A stretch of 44,730 bases of DNA from Flavobacterium sp. (GCF_027482425.1 NZ_JAIXWA010000078.1:1-44730), one strand, 5' to 3'. Positions 27,634 through 36,307 are shown, numbered from the stretch's first letter. Notes: generated by a model from the sequence alone, not told the origin. Numbers and translations are program-made.

Positions 27634-27663
27634 TTGACACATTGCTCCATATTCGTATCTTTG
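27634..27663 (+). promoter_or_regulatory. rhomboid protease promoter
   Basis: TTG (27634-27636), 19 bases, then TATCTTTG (27656-27663), an exact match. The ATG follows 17 bases later, so the TTG codon at 27642 cannot be the start of the gene. Confidence 0.7.
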
Positions 27664-27680
27664 CCCCCAAACTTACTACC

Positions 27681-29183
27681 ATGGCTTTTGGTTTTCCTGC
27701 ACAAGAAGTTCGGTATCTGCCCCAATCTGGAGGTTCAAATGCGCTCAACCGGTATTTGGCGTTTCGCGTATGCCGCGAGTTGCGTTGGTCCCTTATAGCC
27801 ATTACCGAAACCTCCGTCACCGCCACTACCCTCAACTATGCAGGGAGTTGGAACGAAACCTTTACCCTAGAATGCCTGGAGGGTGAAATTGCGCTCCGTT
27901 CGGCCTCCAATGGAAACCAAGTCTATGATGCGGGCCGCAATGGCAAAAACATCGATTTGTTTATCAACGCCTTTAATTCCCTCAAAAAGAAAAGCGCTGA
28001 AATTACCCTAGAAGAGACCTACCTCGAAGCCAGTCTCCAAGAACAAGCGGCGCTCATCACCGAACGCCTCAAACCCACACCGGTAATCAAACAGTTTTAT
28101 ACCCCGCTTTCAATACTTATTCCTGCCCCCGGGTATACGTTCACACCCGCGCTCATCGGCATCAATATACTGCTCTGGATCATCATGGTGGCCAATGGGG
28201 TAAGTCCGTGGTATGCCAACCCCGAACAGCTTGTACAGTGGGGCGCTAATTTCACCCTACGCACGCTCGACGGCGAGTGGTGGCGGTTGGGAACAGCCTT
28301 GTTTTTACATGCCAACCTATTTCACCTTCTTTCCAATGCTATCGGAATGGCACTGGTAGGTTTGTCGCTTGAACCCTTTTTAGGTAAAAAAGGATTGTTA
28401 GCCTTGTACCTCAGCACCGGCCTCGTGGCGAGTTCGTGCAGTCTTTTTTGGAATGAAAACATCGTTTGCATTGGGGCATCGGGGGCGGTTTTTGGTCTTT
28501 TTGGCTTTTTGTGTACCGCGCTTTTGTTTCGTTCGATCACCCACCGCATGAACACTTCGGCTTGGATTGCCATCAGTGTTTTTGTGGGGTTGAATTTAAT
28601 TGGCAGTTTTGAAGAAGGCATTGATGCGGCAGCGCATTTGGGAGGTTTCGGCGCAGGAATTCTTTGGGCATTGGGGTATCATGCTTTTCGCACCCATCGC
28701 CTATTGCAGCATAGTGTACTCGCCTTGGTTTTTACCCTCATCATTATCGGTGGAAATGCCTACACCTATACCAGCCTTCAGCCACGCATGCAACTCTTTC
28801 ACTACTGGACGGCCATGGAGGAATTTGCCCAAAACGAGTCCATTGCCATCGATAGTTACCAATACGATGGCCCATCTACCGACGAATACCTTGAGCAATT
28901 GGAGGAAACCGGCTTGGTCTATTGGCGCAATAATAAAACGCTCCTCAATCGCCTCAACAATCCGACACTCCCCAAAAAAATTCGTACGTTAAACGAGAAC
29001 TGCATCGCTTATTGTACGCTGCACGAACAATTCATTCGGTATAAAATAGACCTGCTGCAAGATAAAACCTCCGTCGAAAAGCCTCTCGAGACCATGGAGA
29101 TGCAAATTGAATCCATTGGAAGTCGCATTCGCCAACAAATACAAGAAATCGCTCAGGAGTACAAACTCCCCATGCGAGACTAA
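27681..29183 (+). CDS. rhomboid-family intramembrane serine protease
   Basis: The 500-residue protein has a cytosolic N-terminal domain of about 140 residues with no recognised motif, a rhomboid membrane core and a hydrophilic C-terminal part of about 125 residues. The catalytic Ser267 is in GASGAVFGLFGF and His319 in AAHLGGFGAG; the HANLFHLLSN region and GEWWRL precede them. The start at the ATG after the promoter is chosen over an upstream TTG that lies inside the promoter. It probably cleaves membrane proteins; the target is unknown. Confidence 0.93.
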   Translation: MAFGFPAQEVRYLPQSGGSNALNRYLAFRVCRELRWSLIAITETSVTATTLNYAGSWNETFTLECLEGEIALRSASNGNQVYDAGRNGKNIDLFINAFNSLKKKSAEITLEETYLEASLQEQAALITERLKPTPVIKQFYTPLSILIPAPGYTFTPALIGINILLWIIMVANGVSPWYANPEQLVQWGANFTLRTLDGEWWRLGTALFLHANLFHLLSNAIGMALVGLSLEPFLGKKGLLALYLSTGLVASSCSLFWNENIVCIGASGAVFGLFGFLCTALLFRSITHRMNTSAWIAISVFVGLNLIGSFEEGIDAAAHLGGFGAGILWALGYHAFRTHRLLQHSVLALVFTLIIIGGNAYTYTSLQPRMQLFHYWTAMEEFAQNESIAIDSYQYDGPSTDEYLEQLEETGLVYWRNNKTLLNRLNNPTLPKKIRTLNENCIAYCTLHEQFIRYKIDLLQDKTSVEKPLETMEMQIESIGSRIRQQIQEIAQEYKLPMRD

Positions 29184-29259
29184 TTTTTGTTCTTTGTAAA
29201 AGAAAAACACCCAAAAAACGTTTCAAAAAATACCCTAGGAATTGATGGAAACGCCTTCT

Positions 29260-29286
29260 TTGATTTCGCAAATTTTAGTACCTTCG
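29260..29286 (+). promoter_or_regulatory. promoter of the nrnA-gldI-PPIase operon
   Basis: TTG (29260-29262), 16 bases, then TACCTTCG (29279-29286, one mismatch to TAnnTTTG). It lies 6 bases before the chosen ATG, so the leader would be very short. Confidence 0.4.
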
Positions 29287-29292
29287 CAAGCT

Positions 29293-30297
29293 ATGAATAC
29301 AAACGATTTTTTGGCGCTACGTTCAGTTTTAGACACTCCGCAGTCCATTGCAATCATTCCTCACCGCAACCCAGATGGCGATGCTATGGGAAGTACACTT
29401 GGTTTGGCACATGCGCTGCAACAAGGAGGCCATACGGTAAAAGTGGTGTCGCCCAATGATTTTCCCGACTTTTTAAAATGGTTACCCGGCGCCGAGGAAG
29501 TGGCGATTTTTGAACACGATCGTCCCCGTTGGAGTGGTTGGTTGCGGGAACAATCGTTGGTATTTACACTCGATTTCAATGCCTTGCACCGTACCGGCGA
29601 TATGGAACAAGTGCTCAAAACACTTACGGTGCCCCTAGTGATGATCGACCACCACGAACGTCCCGACACCTATGCAAAATATACCTACTCCGATACCCGT
29701 TACGGTTCAACTTGTGAAATGGTATATCATTTTTTACATCAATTAGGCGAAAGTCAATGGATTAATAAAACGGTAGCCACCTGTTTGTATACTGGAATTA
29801 TGACCGATTCGGGGCAATTTCGTTTCCCAAAAACCACGGGCGAAACCCACCGCATTGTGGCAGAATTTATCGATTTGGGCGTACCCAATACTGAAATCCC
29901 TACTTTATTATACGATAACAACTCCTACGACCGTTTACAACTCCTCGGTCGTGCACTGCAAAACTTGAAAGTTTTTCCTGAGTACAAGGCTTCCTATGCC
30001 ACACTTTCGCAAGATGAATTGGACACGTTCCATTACGTGAAAGGCGATACCGAAGGCATAGTTAACTATGGACTTTCCATTAAAGGCATTCTGTTGACAG
30101 CGCTGTTTATCGAACACCGTGACGAGGGTTTGATTAAAATATCCTTCCGCTCCCAAGGTCCCTTTGATGTCAATCAGTTTGCTCGGGACCACTTTCAAGG
30201 AGGCGGACACCAAAATGCAGCTGGAGGAAAGTCATTTGAAAGTCTGGATGCTACCGTTGCACGTTTTGAAAAATTAATACACCAACACCACCCCTAA
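29293..30297 (+). CDS. nrnA: DHH-family phosphoesterase (NrnA-like)
   Basis: This is a DHH/DHHA1 phosphoesterase of the kind that degrades short oligoribonucleotides and pAp. The 334-residue form starts MNTNDFLALRSVL. Metal-binding motifs are IIPHRNPDGDAMGS (DHH motif I), TLDFNALHR, the DHH motif III VMIDHHERPD, and GIMTDSGQFRFP. The C-terminal DHHA1 GGGHQNAAGG is complete. The track-longest start at 29242 would precede the promoter, so the later ATG is used. It lies 4 bases before gldI, as in other gliding flavobacteria. Confidence 0.9.
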   Translation: MNTNDFLALRSVLDTPQSIAIIPHRNPDGDAMGSTLGLAHALQQGGHTVKVVSPNDFPDFLKWLPGAEEVAIFEHDRPRWSGWLREQSLVFTLDFNALHRTGDMEQVLKTLTVPLVMIDHHERPDTYAKYTYSDTRYGSTCEMVYHFLHQLGESQWINKTVATCLYTGIMTDSGQFRFPKTTGETHRIVAEFIDLGVPNTEIPTLLYDNNSYDRLQLLGRALQNLKVFPEYKASYATLSQDELDTFHYVKGDTEGIVNYGLSIKGILLTALFIEHRDEGLIKISFRSQGPFDVNQFARDHFQGGGHQNAAGGKSFESLDATVARFEKLIHQHHP

Positions 30298-30301
30298 TCC
30301 T

Positions 30302-30871
30302 ATGGCTATGTTTAAGAAATTTGTTTTTTTCATTGTTTTGGCTTTGTTGACACTCACTGTAGGGTGCCAACAACAACAAGCCCGTCGTCCCGTTTCGCAT
30401 TCTTCAGGGGCATTTATGAAAGCTTCGGTGGAGCGCAATAAAAAACTCATTAAAAACGAGGAAACCAAAATCGATTCGATCATCAAGAGCAATACCAACA
30501 TTCAATACATTGCCTCCAAAAAGGGCTATTGGTATTATTATGACAAGAAAAATACCACCGACACTTTACGTCCACAAAAGGGTGATATTGCCTTTTTTGA
30601 TTATGAAATTAAGGATCTGAATGGGAATGTCATTTACTCCGATTTGGAACTCAAAGGACAGTCGTATCGGGTGGACAAGCAAACCATCATTACCGGGTTG
30701 CAACACGGCTTGAAGTTGATGCGAAAAAATGAAACCGTGACGTTTTTGTTTCCTTCCCACATGGCTTATGGCTATCATGGCGATAACCGCCGTATAGGAA
30801 CAAACGAACCCATCATTTGCAAAGTGACGCTCACTGATTTTAGACCCGAAAATAAATTAAACGAACAATAA
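30302..30871 (+). CDS. gldI: gliding-motility FKBP lipoprotein GldI
   Basis: The 189-residue lipoprotein has Cys22 in the lipobox (TVGC) and a C-terminal FKBP-type peptidyl-prolyl isomerase domain ([53 protein letters not shown]). In F. johnsoniae GldI is required for gliding and acts in folding of envelope proteins; here the order nrnA-gldI matches. It overlaps the next gene by one base. Placement in the periplasm is established for the family. Confidence 0.93.
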   Translation: MAMFKKFVFFIVLALLTLTVGCQQQQARRPVSHSSGAFMKASVERNKKLIKNEETKIDSIIKSNTNIQYIASKKGYWYYYDKKNTTDTLRPQKGDIAFFDYEIKDLNGNVIYSDLELKGQSYRVDKQTIITGLQHGLKLMRKNETVTFLFPSHMAYGYHGDNRRIGTNEPIICKVTLTDFRPENKLNEQ

Positions 30872-31986
30872 TGAGACACCTAACCGCTGGATTACTCTTT
30901 GTGATGGCCCTAGCCTTTCAAAGCTGCAAAGATGAACATGCCCAATTGAAAGACGGACTCTATGCCGAATTGGAAACCGACAAAGGAACTATTTTGTTGC
31001 GCTTGGATTATGAAAATGCCCCGGTTACCGTTGCCAATTTTGTAACCTTGGCCGAAGGAACGAATCCGTTTGTTCGCGAGGAATACAAGGATAAAAATCT
31101 ATACGACGGCATCCGTTTTCATCGGGTAATCTCGAAAAACAATGGCGATGCTGAAGATTTTATGGTGCAAACGGGCGATCCTTCTGGAACGGGTTCAGGA
31201 GATGCCGGCTACAAGTTTAAAGACGAAATCACAAAATTGCGCTTCGAAAAAGGAGGTTTGTTAGCCATGGCCAATTCGGGGCCAGGTACCAACAGCAGTC
31301 AGTTTTTTATCACTATTGTCCCTACCCCTTGGTTGGACGGGAAACATACTATTTTTGGCCGTGTAGAAGGTGACGGTATGGGAGTAGTTGAACAAATTAA
31401 GGCATACGACCAATTGATCAGTGTGACGATTATTCGTAAAGGAGAAGCCGCCAAAAAGTTTGATGCCGTCAAAGTATTTTCCGATTATTTCCAAGTTGAA
31501 GCGGAAAAGCAAAAAAAACAATCCAAAATTGATGCGGCGAATTTAAAGGTATATGAAGCTCAAAAACAAGGTTTATTTGCTGATCTTCGTAAAAAAGCAA
31601 CGGTTACCAAAAGTGGTTTGGCCTATTATTTGTTGGAAAAAGGAACGGGTGGCAAACCCAATTTGGGAGATAATTTGTTGGTGCATTATGCTGGTTTTTT
31701 TGAAAACGGCACGCTCTTTGACACCAGCCGTTTGGATTTGGCGAAAAAAATGGGCAATTACAATGCTCAAAAAGAAGGCATGGGAGGGTATGCTCCACTA
31801 CCGATGCAAGCAGGAGCCAAAGCCGGTGCAATTCCAGGATTCATCGAAGGTTTGGACTTGATGCACTTTGGAGATAAAATGGTGCTTTTCATTCCTGCAG
31901 CGCTTGGTTATGGGGAAAGTGGCGCCGGAAAAGTGATTCCCCCCAACACCGATTTAATATTTGAATTAGAATTAGTAAAACCATAA
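30871..31986 (+). CDS. lipoprotein cyclophilin-FKBP fusion isomerase
   Basis: The 371-residue lipoprotein (Cys19, followed by KDE, a surface-export type signal) carries a cyclophilin domain (residues about 30-200: [42 protein letters not shown]) and an FKBP domain (about 245-371). The cyclophilin has a short insert after FHRVI (SKNNGDAED). The FKBP has an insert of about 25 residues between LFDTS and AIPGF and ends [24 protein letters not shown]. Both active sites look usable. It is the first of two related fusions in a row and starts within the gldI stop (TAATG). Confidence 0.93.
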   Translation: MRHLTAGLLFVMALAFQSCKDEHAQLKDGLYAELETDKGTILLRLDYENAPVTVANFVTLAEGTNPFVREEYKDKNLYDGIRFHRVISKNNGDAEDFMVQTGDPSGTGSGDAGYKFKDEITKLRFEKGGLLAMANSGPGTNSSQFFITIVPTPWLDGKHTIFGRVEGDGMGVVEQIKAYDQLISVTIIRKGEAAKKFDAVKVFSDYFQVEAEKQKKQSKIDAANLKVYEAQKQGLFADLRKKATVTKSGLAYYLLEKGTGGKPNLGDNLLVHYAGFFENGTLFDTSRLDLAKKMGNYNAQKEGMGGYAPLPMQAGAKAGAIPGFIEGLDLMHFGDKMVLFIPAALGYGESGAGKVIPPNTDLIFELELVKP

Positions 31987-31999
31987 TAAAACAACCCAG

Positions 32000-33088
32000 A
32001 TGATGAAATCAGTATTCAAAGGAATAGGCCTATTGCTGTTGTGCACCATGGTGACACAAGCTCAAACGCAAAAGAAAGCAACCCCAAAATCGAAAGCAAA
32101 AGTCACCAATGTCGCAGCAGCACCCGTAGCTAAGAAACCCACCCTTGCCGATGGAATGTATGCCGAAATTGAAACACCAAAAGGAAAAATGCTTTTGGAA
32201 TTGTATTATCAAAAAACACCAATCACCGTAGCCAATTTTGTGGCTTTAGCGGAAGGAACGCATCCTTATGTCACAGCTACAATGAAAGGTAAGAAATTTT
32301 ATGACGGTTTGATTTTTCACCGCGTTATAAAAGACTTTATGATTCAAGGGGGTGATCCTGCTGGAAACGGTTCGGGCGGTGCTGGATATGCTTTTAAAGA
32401 CGAAATCACGGACGATAAATTTACTGGCCCTGGAATATTAGCCATGGCCAATGCGGGTCCAAAAACCAACGGTTCTCAGTTTTTTATCACCCACAAAGAA
32501 ACCGCTTGGTTAAACGGTAAACATACCATTTTTGGAAAAATCATTACGGGACAAGAGGTTGTCCATGCGATAGCGCAAAACGACCCGATGACCAAAGTAA
32601 CCATTATTCGCCAAGGGGCTGCGGCCAAAGCCTTTGATGCGCCCAAAGTGTTTAGCGACTATTATGCTAGTGTAGCCTTGGAGGAACAAAAAGCAGAAGA
32701 AGCACGTAAATTGGCGAATGCAGCGGCCTTAAAAGAGTTTGAAGAAAAAGGGCAAATGACCCCCAGTGGATTGCGTTACATCGTGTTGCAACCCGGCACC
32801 GGTGAGAAACCCGTTGCTACGAGTAATGTGAAAGTGCACTACACCGGAATGTTGACCGATGGTAAAATATTTGACAGCAGTGTGCAACGTGGGCAACCCA
32901 TCGATTTCGGATTAAACCAAGTAATTCCGGGATGGACCGAAGGGGTGCAATTAATGCCCGAAGGCGCCAAGTATAAGTTTTATATTCCCTACAAACTGGC
33001 GTATGGAGACCGCGGTGCAGGAGGTGTTATTCCTCCCAAAGCGGATTTAATTTTTGAAGTTGAATTGTTGAAAATCAATAGTAAATAA
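32000..33088 (+). CDS. periplasmic cyclophilin-FKBP fusion isomerase
   Basis: The 362-residue paralog of the previous gene has a cleavable signal peptide (about residues 1-21, TQAQT) in place of a lipobox. A Lys/Ala-rich linker follows, then a cyclophilin domain (FHRVIKDFMIQGGDPAGNGSGG, MANAGPKTNGSQFFIT) and a compact FKBP domain (HYTGMLTDGKIFDSS, VIPGWTEGVQLMPEGAKYKFYIP, LAYGDRGAGGVIPPKADLIFEVELL). The FKBP here lacks the insert of its neighbour. It ends the operon before a terminator, and the set gldI plus two fusions suggests a dedicated envelope-folding unit. Confidence 0.94.
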   Translation: MMKSVFKGIGLLLLCTMVTQAQTQKKATPKSKAKVTNVAAAPVAKKPTLADGMYAEIETPKGKMLLELYYQKTPITVANFVALAEGTHPYVTATMKGKKFYDGLIFHRVIKDFMIQGGDPAGNGSGGAGYAFKDEITDDKFTGPGILAMANAGPKTNGSQFFITHKETAWLNGKHTIFGKIITGQEVVHAIAQNDPMTKVTIIRQGAAAKAFDAPKVFSDYYASVALEEQKAEEARKLANAAALKEFEEKGQMTPSGLRYIVLQPGTGEKPVATSNVKVHYTGMLTDGKIFDSSVQRGQPIDFGLNQVIPGWTEGVQLMPEGAKYKFYIPYKLAYGDRGAGGVIPPKADLIFEVELLKINSK

Positions 33089-33094
33089 AAAAGA

Positions 33095-33124
33095 GAGGCT
33101 GTCTAAATGGACAGCCTTTTTATT
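33095..33124 (+). terminator. rho-independent terminator after the PPIase operon
   Basis: AGGCTGTC pairs with GACAGCCT around TAAATG, followed by a T-run. An A-run precedes the stem, so it may also serve the convergent minus-strand gene. Confidence 0.85.
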
Positions 33125-33135
33125 TTTAGGAGCGT

Positions 33136-33567
33136 TTATCCTTTGAAGCGCCAGAGGAAAACATCGGAAACCTCATCGATCAAAGCACCGATTTCTACGC
33201 GAATAACCTGCCCATACTCGACTTGTAAGGTAAGCCAATTGGATTCATTAAAATAATTGGTCACCGAATCAAAGTCCTCCGTTTCCCATGAAGAAAAAGG
33301 AAGAACCTCAAGCAGCTCAGTAATGGAAGCTCCGATAATCGTATGGCCCAATAACAGGGCGTCAGGCGAGGAAGTAATGGCATAGCCCAAACGAAAATCC
33401 TCATCGGCATAAAACGTGAGGCGCAATTTATGGGAGTCATACAAATAGATGCTATTGCCATCCTCGTCTTGAAATTGACGATTAGGCAAACCGAGTTGCG
33501 CAACGACATCGTTAGTTTTCATGCCAAAAAGCAAATGGGCAAGACCGTTTTTGGGATCGATTTTCAT
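33136..33567 (-). CDS. unknown protein coupled to purM
   Basis: A 143-residue cytosolic protein (MKIDPKNGLAHLLFGMKTNDVVAQLGLPNRQF...), acidic, with strands around a Gly-Asn-Ser-Ile-Tyr turn. I do not recognise the family. The first segment (LLFGMKTNDVVAQLGLP) resembles SmpA/BamE-like or SH3-like lead-ins, but the rest does not confirm it. The gene starts directly after the purM stop (no gap), so it is translated with purM. Confidence 0.6.
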   Translation of the reverse strand: MKIDPKNGLAHLLFGMKTNDVVAQLGLPNRQFQDEDGNSIYLYDSHKLRLTFYADEDFRLGYAITSSPDALLLGHTIIGASITELLEVLPFSSWETEDFDSVTNYFNESNWLTLQVEYGQVIRVEIGALIDEVSDVFLWRFKG

Positions 33568-34749
33568 TTAACTATAGTGAAACGTGCCTTGCGGCGTTTG
33601 GAGCGTTAATTGTTTACTTGGCGCTTCTTCTACCCTACCTACAATTTGTGCCTCAATCCCAAAACGATGGGCTATGGCGATTATAGTGTCGGCAGTTTCA
33701 GGTTGGACATACAACTCCATACGGTGACCGCAATTGAAGACTTGGTACATTTCTTTCCAATCGGTACCTGACTGTTCTTGAATTAATTGAAACAAAGGTG
33801 GAATTGGAAAAAGATTGTCTTTAATCACATGAACCGCATCGACAAAGTGGAGTACTTTAGTTTGTGCGCCACCACTACAATGTACCATTCCATAAATAGA
33901 TGCCGCTCCAATTTCTGATAAAATTGCTTTGATTACGGGGGCATACGTTCGCGTAGGTGACAATACTAATTTTCCTGCATTTAAAGGCGTTCCTTCGACT
34001 GCATCGGTGAGACCTACCGATCCAGAATACACTAAATCATCAGGCACGGCGGGATCGTAACTTTCAGGAAAGCGTTGAGCAAGATCATGGGTAAACACAT
34101 CATGCCGTGCAGAAGTGAGCCCATTACTTCCCATACCACCATTATATTCTTGCTCATAGGTCGCTTGCCCATAACTACCCAATCCTACGATAACGTTCCC
34201 TGGCTGAATACGGGCGTTATCTATGACGTTACTGCGTTTCATGCGTGCAGTCACGGTCGAATCGACTATAATGGTACGAACCAAATCGCCTACATCGGCC
34301 GTTTCACCTCCTGTGGAATGTATGGTCACGCCGTGTTGGCGTAATTCGGTAATGAGTTCTTCTGTACCATTGATGATAGCCGCTATAACTTCTCCGGGAA
34401 TCAGATTCTTATTTCGCCCAATAGTAGAGGAAAGTAAGATATTGTCGACGGCGCCCACACACAAAAGATCATCGATATTCATAATTAAGGCATCCTGCGC
34501 AATACCTTTCCAAACTGAGAGATCACCCGTCGTTTTCCAATACATATAAGCAAGAGAAGACTTGGTGCCCGCCCCGTCAGCATGCATAATTAGGCAATAG
34601 TCGGGATCGCCAGTAAGGTAATCGGGGACTATTTTGCAGAAGGCTTTAGGAAATAATCCTTTATCGAGATTTTGAATCGCTTGGTGAACTTCTTCTTTGG
34701 AAGCCGATACACCGCGTTGGTGATACCGTTGTGAGGTTTGCGCTGACAT
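33568..34749 (-). CDS. purM: phosphoribosylformylglycinamidine cyclo-ligase (AIR synthase)
   Basis: PurM makes aminoimidazole ribotide in de novo purine synthesis. The 393-residue product belongs to the longer Bacteroidota form. It has an ATP-binding region with ADGAGTKSSLAYMYW, VWKGIAQDALIMNIDDLLCVGAVDN, HSTGGETADVGDLVRT, the nucleotide-loop GLGSYGQATYEQEYNGGMGSNGL and the terminal FNCGHRMELYV. Gene start MSAQTSQRYHQRGVS agrees with homologues. The promoter has TTG, 19 bases and TACCTTTG, and the leader carries a CA-rich element. Confidence 0.95.
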   Translation of the reverse strand: MSAQTSQRYHQRGVSASKEEVHQAIQNLDKGLFPKAFCKIVPDYLTGDPDYCLIMHADGAGTKSSLAYMYWKTTGDLSVWKGIAQDALIMNIDDLLCVGAVDNILLSSTIGRNKNLIPGEVIAAIINGTEELITELRQHGVTIHSTGGETADVGDLVRTIIVDSTVTARMKRSNVIDNARIQPGNVIVGLGSYGQATYEQEYNGGMGSNGLTSARHDVFTHDLAQRFPESYDPAVPDDLVYSGSVGLTDAVEGTPLNAGKLVLSPTRTYAPVIKAILSEIGAASIYGMVHCSGGAQTKVLHFVDAVHVIKDNLFPIPPLFQLIQEQSGTDWKEMYQVFNCGHRMELYVQPETADTIIAIAHRFGIEAQIVGRVEEAPSKQLTLQTPQGTFHYS

Positions 34750-34750
34750 A

Positions 34751-34769
34751 GTTGATGTGTGTTGTGGTG
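34751..34769 (-). promoter_or_regulatory. CA-rich leader of purM
   Basis: Minus-strand CACCACAACACACATCAAC is C/A-rich and parallels the pyrG and guaA leaders. It fills the whole space between the -7 element and the start codon apart from 1-2 bases. Confidence 0.6.
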
Positions 34770-34799
34770 CAAAGGTAGCATTTCTAATGAAAGATTCAA
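34770..34799 (-). promoter_or_regulatory. purM promoter
   Basis: Minus-strand TTG (34797-34799), 19 bases, TACCTTTG (34770-34777). All parts fit the Bacteroidota consensus. The leader before the ATG is short (about 20 bases). Confidence 0.7.
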
Positions 34800-34827
34800 G
34801 GATGCATTGGGAGATTAGCGTAATGAA

Positions 34828-35037
34828 TTACATTGAGCTGTGGGGTGTAAAAAAGGAGAGCATCCCTTGAAAGGCAGCGGCAATCAATTGGAAATACTTG
34901 TATACGATACCAACGGGATTTTTTAACAAATTGTACACTTTTTGCACACCCAACTTGGACCTGAAACCCACTACTTTTACAATATTAAATGCCAATAAAA
35001 CAATAGGCCAAAGACTTTCATGTATTCGGAAATAGTG
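34828..35037 (-). pseudogene. possible remnant ORF without a start codon
   Basis: The minus strand is open for 70 codons (35037 to the TAA at 34828-34830). It reads WPIVLLAFNIVKVVGF, then LGVQKVYNLLKNPVGIVYKY and IAAAFQGMLSFFTPHSSM. It has no usable ATG upstream; a TAG precedes it. The pattern of hydrophobic, basic and aromatic residues is protein-like but unassignable. It may be a decayed gene tail or chance. The remaining part of the 418-base gap shows nothing. Confidence 0.3.
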
Positions 35038-35167
35038 CTAAGGGACGTTGATCTACGAAAGGGAAATGAAGATGCAGTTTGGAAAAACAAGGGAGTTTAT
35101 GGACGGGGAAAAGAAGCCGAACCGATACCCTTAGCATAATAGTAGGCCCATTTATACACCATTTATT

Positions 35168-35833
35168 ATGAGAAAATTTTTATTTTTATGCATCGTGACT
35201 CTTTGGGGAGGAACAACAGTACAAGCGCAAACCCAAAAGTTAATCTCGCCAACATTCTGGCAAGCGGGCGTTCAAGCCATTCATCAAGAACAACAAAAAG
35301 AAACAACTGTCATTTCTTTTACCACATTTCGTCATTTTTTTATTAATTTAGAAGTTGTAAACTTAAATGCCTATCAATTGCTTCGTACTGGAACTCAATA
35401 TCGTCTTGTCGCTAAAGACTCCAAAGTAAATTTTGGGCCCTACCTAGCTGAAGTATCGAAAGGGAAAATTTTACTTACCACACCGCGATACAAGGGCACG
35501 TTTGCAGAAGCTCCAACAAGTCTTTTTACAGAGGACTATCGCGTCGTAATCTTGCTCTTAGGGATGGCTGAAATAGAGGACACCACCACCAAACGACAAG
35601 CGTATGAGGATTATATCACCCAATCGGGAACAGATTGTGCATTATCCAACACGTATTATTCCGTAGGTGTGGGTCTCAACACCGCAGCGGCTATTAGTCA
35701 CTTAAATTACATCATAAAAAGACATAAATCTTTAGGGACGTTCGACGATTGCACGGCAATAAGCACCCAAGCAGAAACCCATTGTTTTTTCATCGGTTGT
35801 TTCGCCACCTTCGCGTGGTGTTGCACCAATTAA
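35168..35833 (+). CDS. unknown secreted protein with Cys-rich end
   Basis: The 221-residue protein has a signal peptide (residues 1-20, VQAQ), then mixed beta-type sequence. The C-terminal segment is rich in Cys and aromatic residues (CALSNTYYSVG, then ETHCFFIGCFATFAWCC), with hydrophobic residues near the end that may form a membrane hairpin. I do not recognise it. A 69-residue membrane protein gene follows 11 bases later. Coding is supported by the signal peptide, length and downstream partner. Confidence 0.65.
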   Translation: MRKFLFLCIVTLWGGTTVQAQTQKLISPTFWQAGVQAIHQEQQKETTVISFTTFRHFFINLEVVNLNAYQLLRTGTQYRLVAKDSKVNFGPYLAEVSKGKILLTTPRYKGTFAEAPTSLFTEDYRVVILLLGMAEIEDTTTKRQAYEDYITQSGTDCALSNTYYSVGVGLNTAAAISHLNYIIKRHKSLGTFDDCTAISTQAETHCFFIGCFATFAWCCTN

Positions 35834-35844
35834 TTCTCTATATT

Positions 35845-36054
35845 ATGGCAAAAGTTGGTCCTATCCCAGTTGCATTATTTTTTCTAACTTTATTAGGCTT
35901 ACTCATTTATGGCTTAGTATTAGTTCAACGGAATGAAAAAAATCCGCGTGCCTTACTCTTATTCATTGGCATCATCTTTTTTCCATTCCTAGGTCCGTTA
36001 ACGTACATTTTGTACTATCATTTGGTCAAAAAGCGTTTAACTAAAACCGCTTAA
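35845..36054 (+). CDS. small membrane protein with PLDc_N-like domain
   Basis: The ATG at 35845 opens a 69-residue protein (MAKVGPIPVALFFLTLLGLLIYGLVLV ...). It has two hydrophobic helices and the characteristic FPFLGPLTYILYYHLVKK turn of PLDc_N (phospholipase D nuclease N-terminal) proteins. Such stand-alone PLDc_N proteins are frequent; their role is unknown. A longer open frame begins at 35749, but the ATG start is more likely. Confidence 0.75.
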   Translation: MAKVGPIPVALFFLTLLGLLIYGLVLVQRNEKNPRALLLFIGIIFFPFLGPLTYILYYHLVKKRLTKTA

Positions 36055-36167
36055 GGGTATCGTTATAGACACTGGGATCACACGAGCACATTATTCTTTA
36101 GAATTAATGACGTTGATACCCTATTTGATCTATACACCCAAACCGAACTGCCGTTGGAAAACCAACA

Positions 36168-36236
36168 ACAGTGCTTGTCCACCCCATAGTAGCAGTGCGA
36201 TATCAATTGCATACTATTATGGGGCAAGGGACATGT
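36168..36236. repeat. long imperfect hairpin after the PLDc_N gene
   Basis: CTTGTCCACCCCATAGTAG pairs with CTATTATGGGG...GGGACA around a central TGC/GCA. The 11-bp CCCCATAGTAG/CTATTATGGGG arm has one wobble. It is larger than a simple terminator and has no T-run. A GGGTATC/GATACCC pair (36056 and about 36113) and GTTGGAAAACCAAC (36152-36165) lie next to it. Confidence 0.55.
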
Positions 36237-36285
36237 TTACTATTGTTGTTGATTAAAAAAATGTTTGCTGACCGTAAAATTTTTG

Positions 36286-36292
36286 TATTTTG
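36286..36292 (+). promoter_or_regulatory. weak -7 element of the cutinase-like gene
   Basis: TTG (36264-36266), 19 bases, then TATTTTG, one base short of TAnnTTTG. It lies 15 bases before the ATG. Confidence 0.3.
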
Positions 36293-36307
36293 CTGAAAAA
36301 CAAAACA

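Noticed and set aside
27642..27680. Upstream TTG start for the rhomboid gene
   Set aside because: The -7 element lies after this codon, so the mRNA would not contain it.
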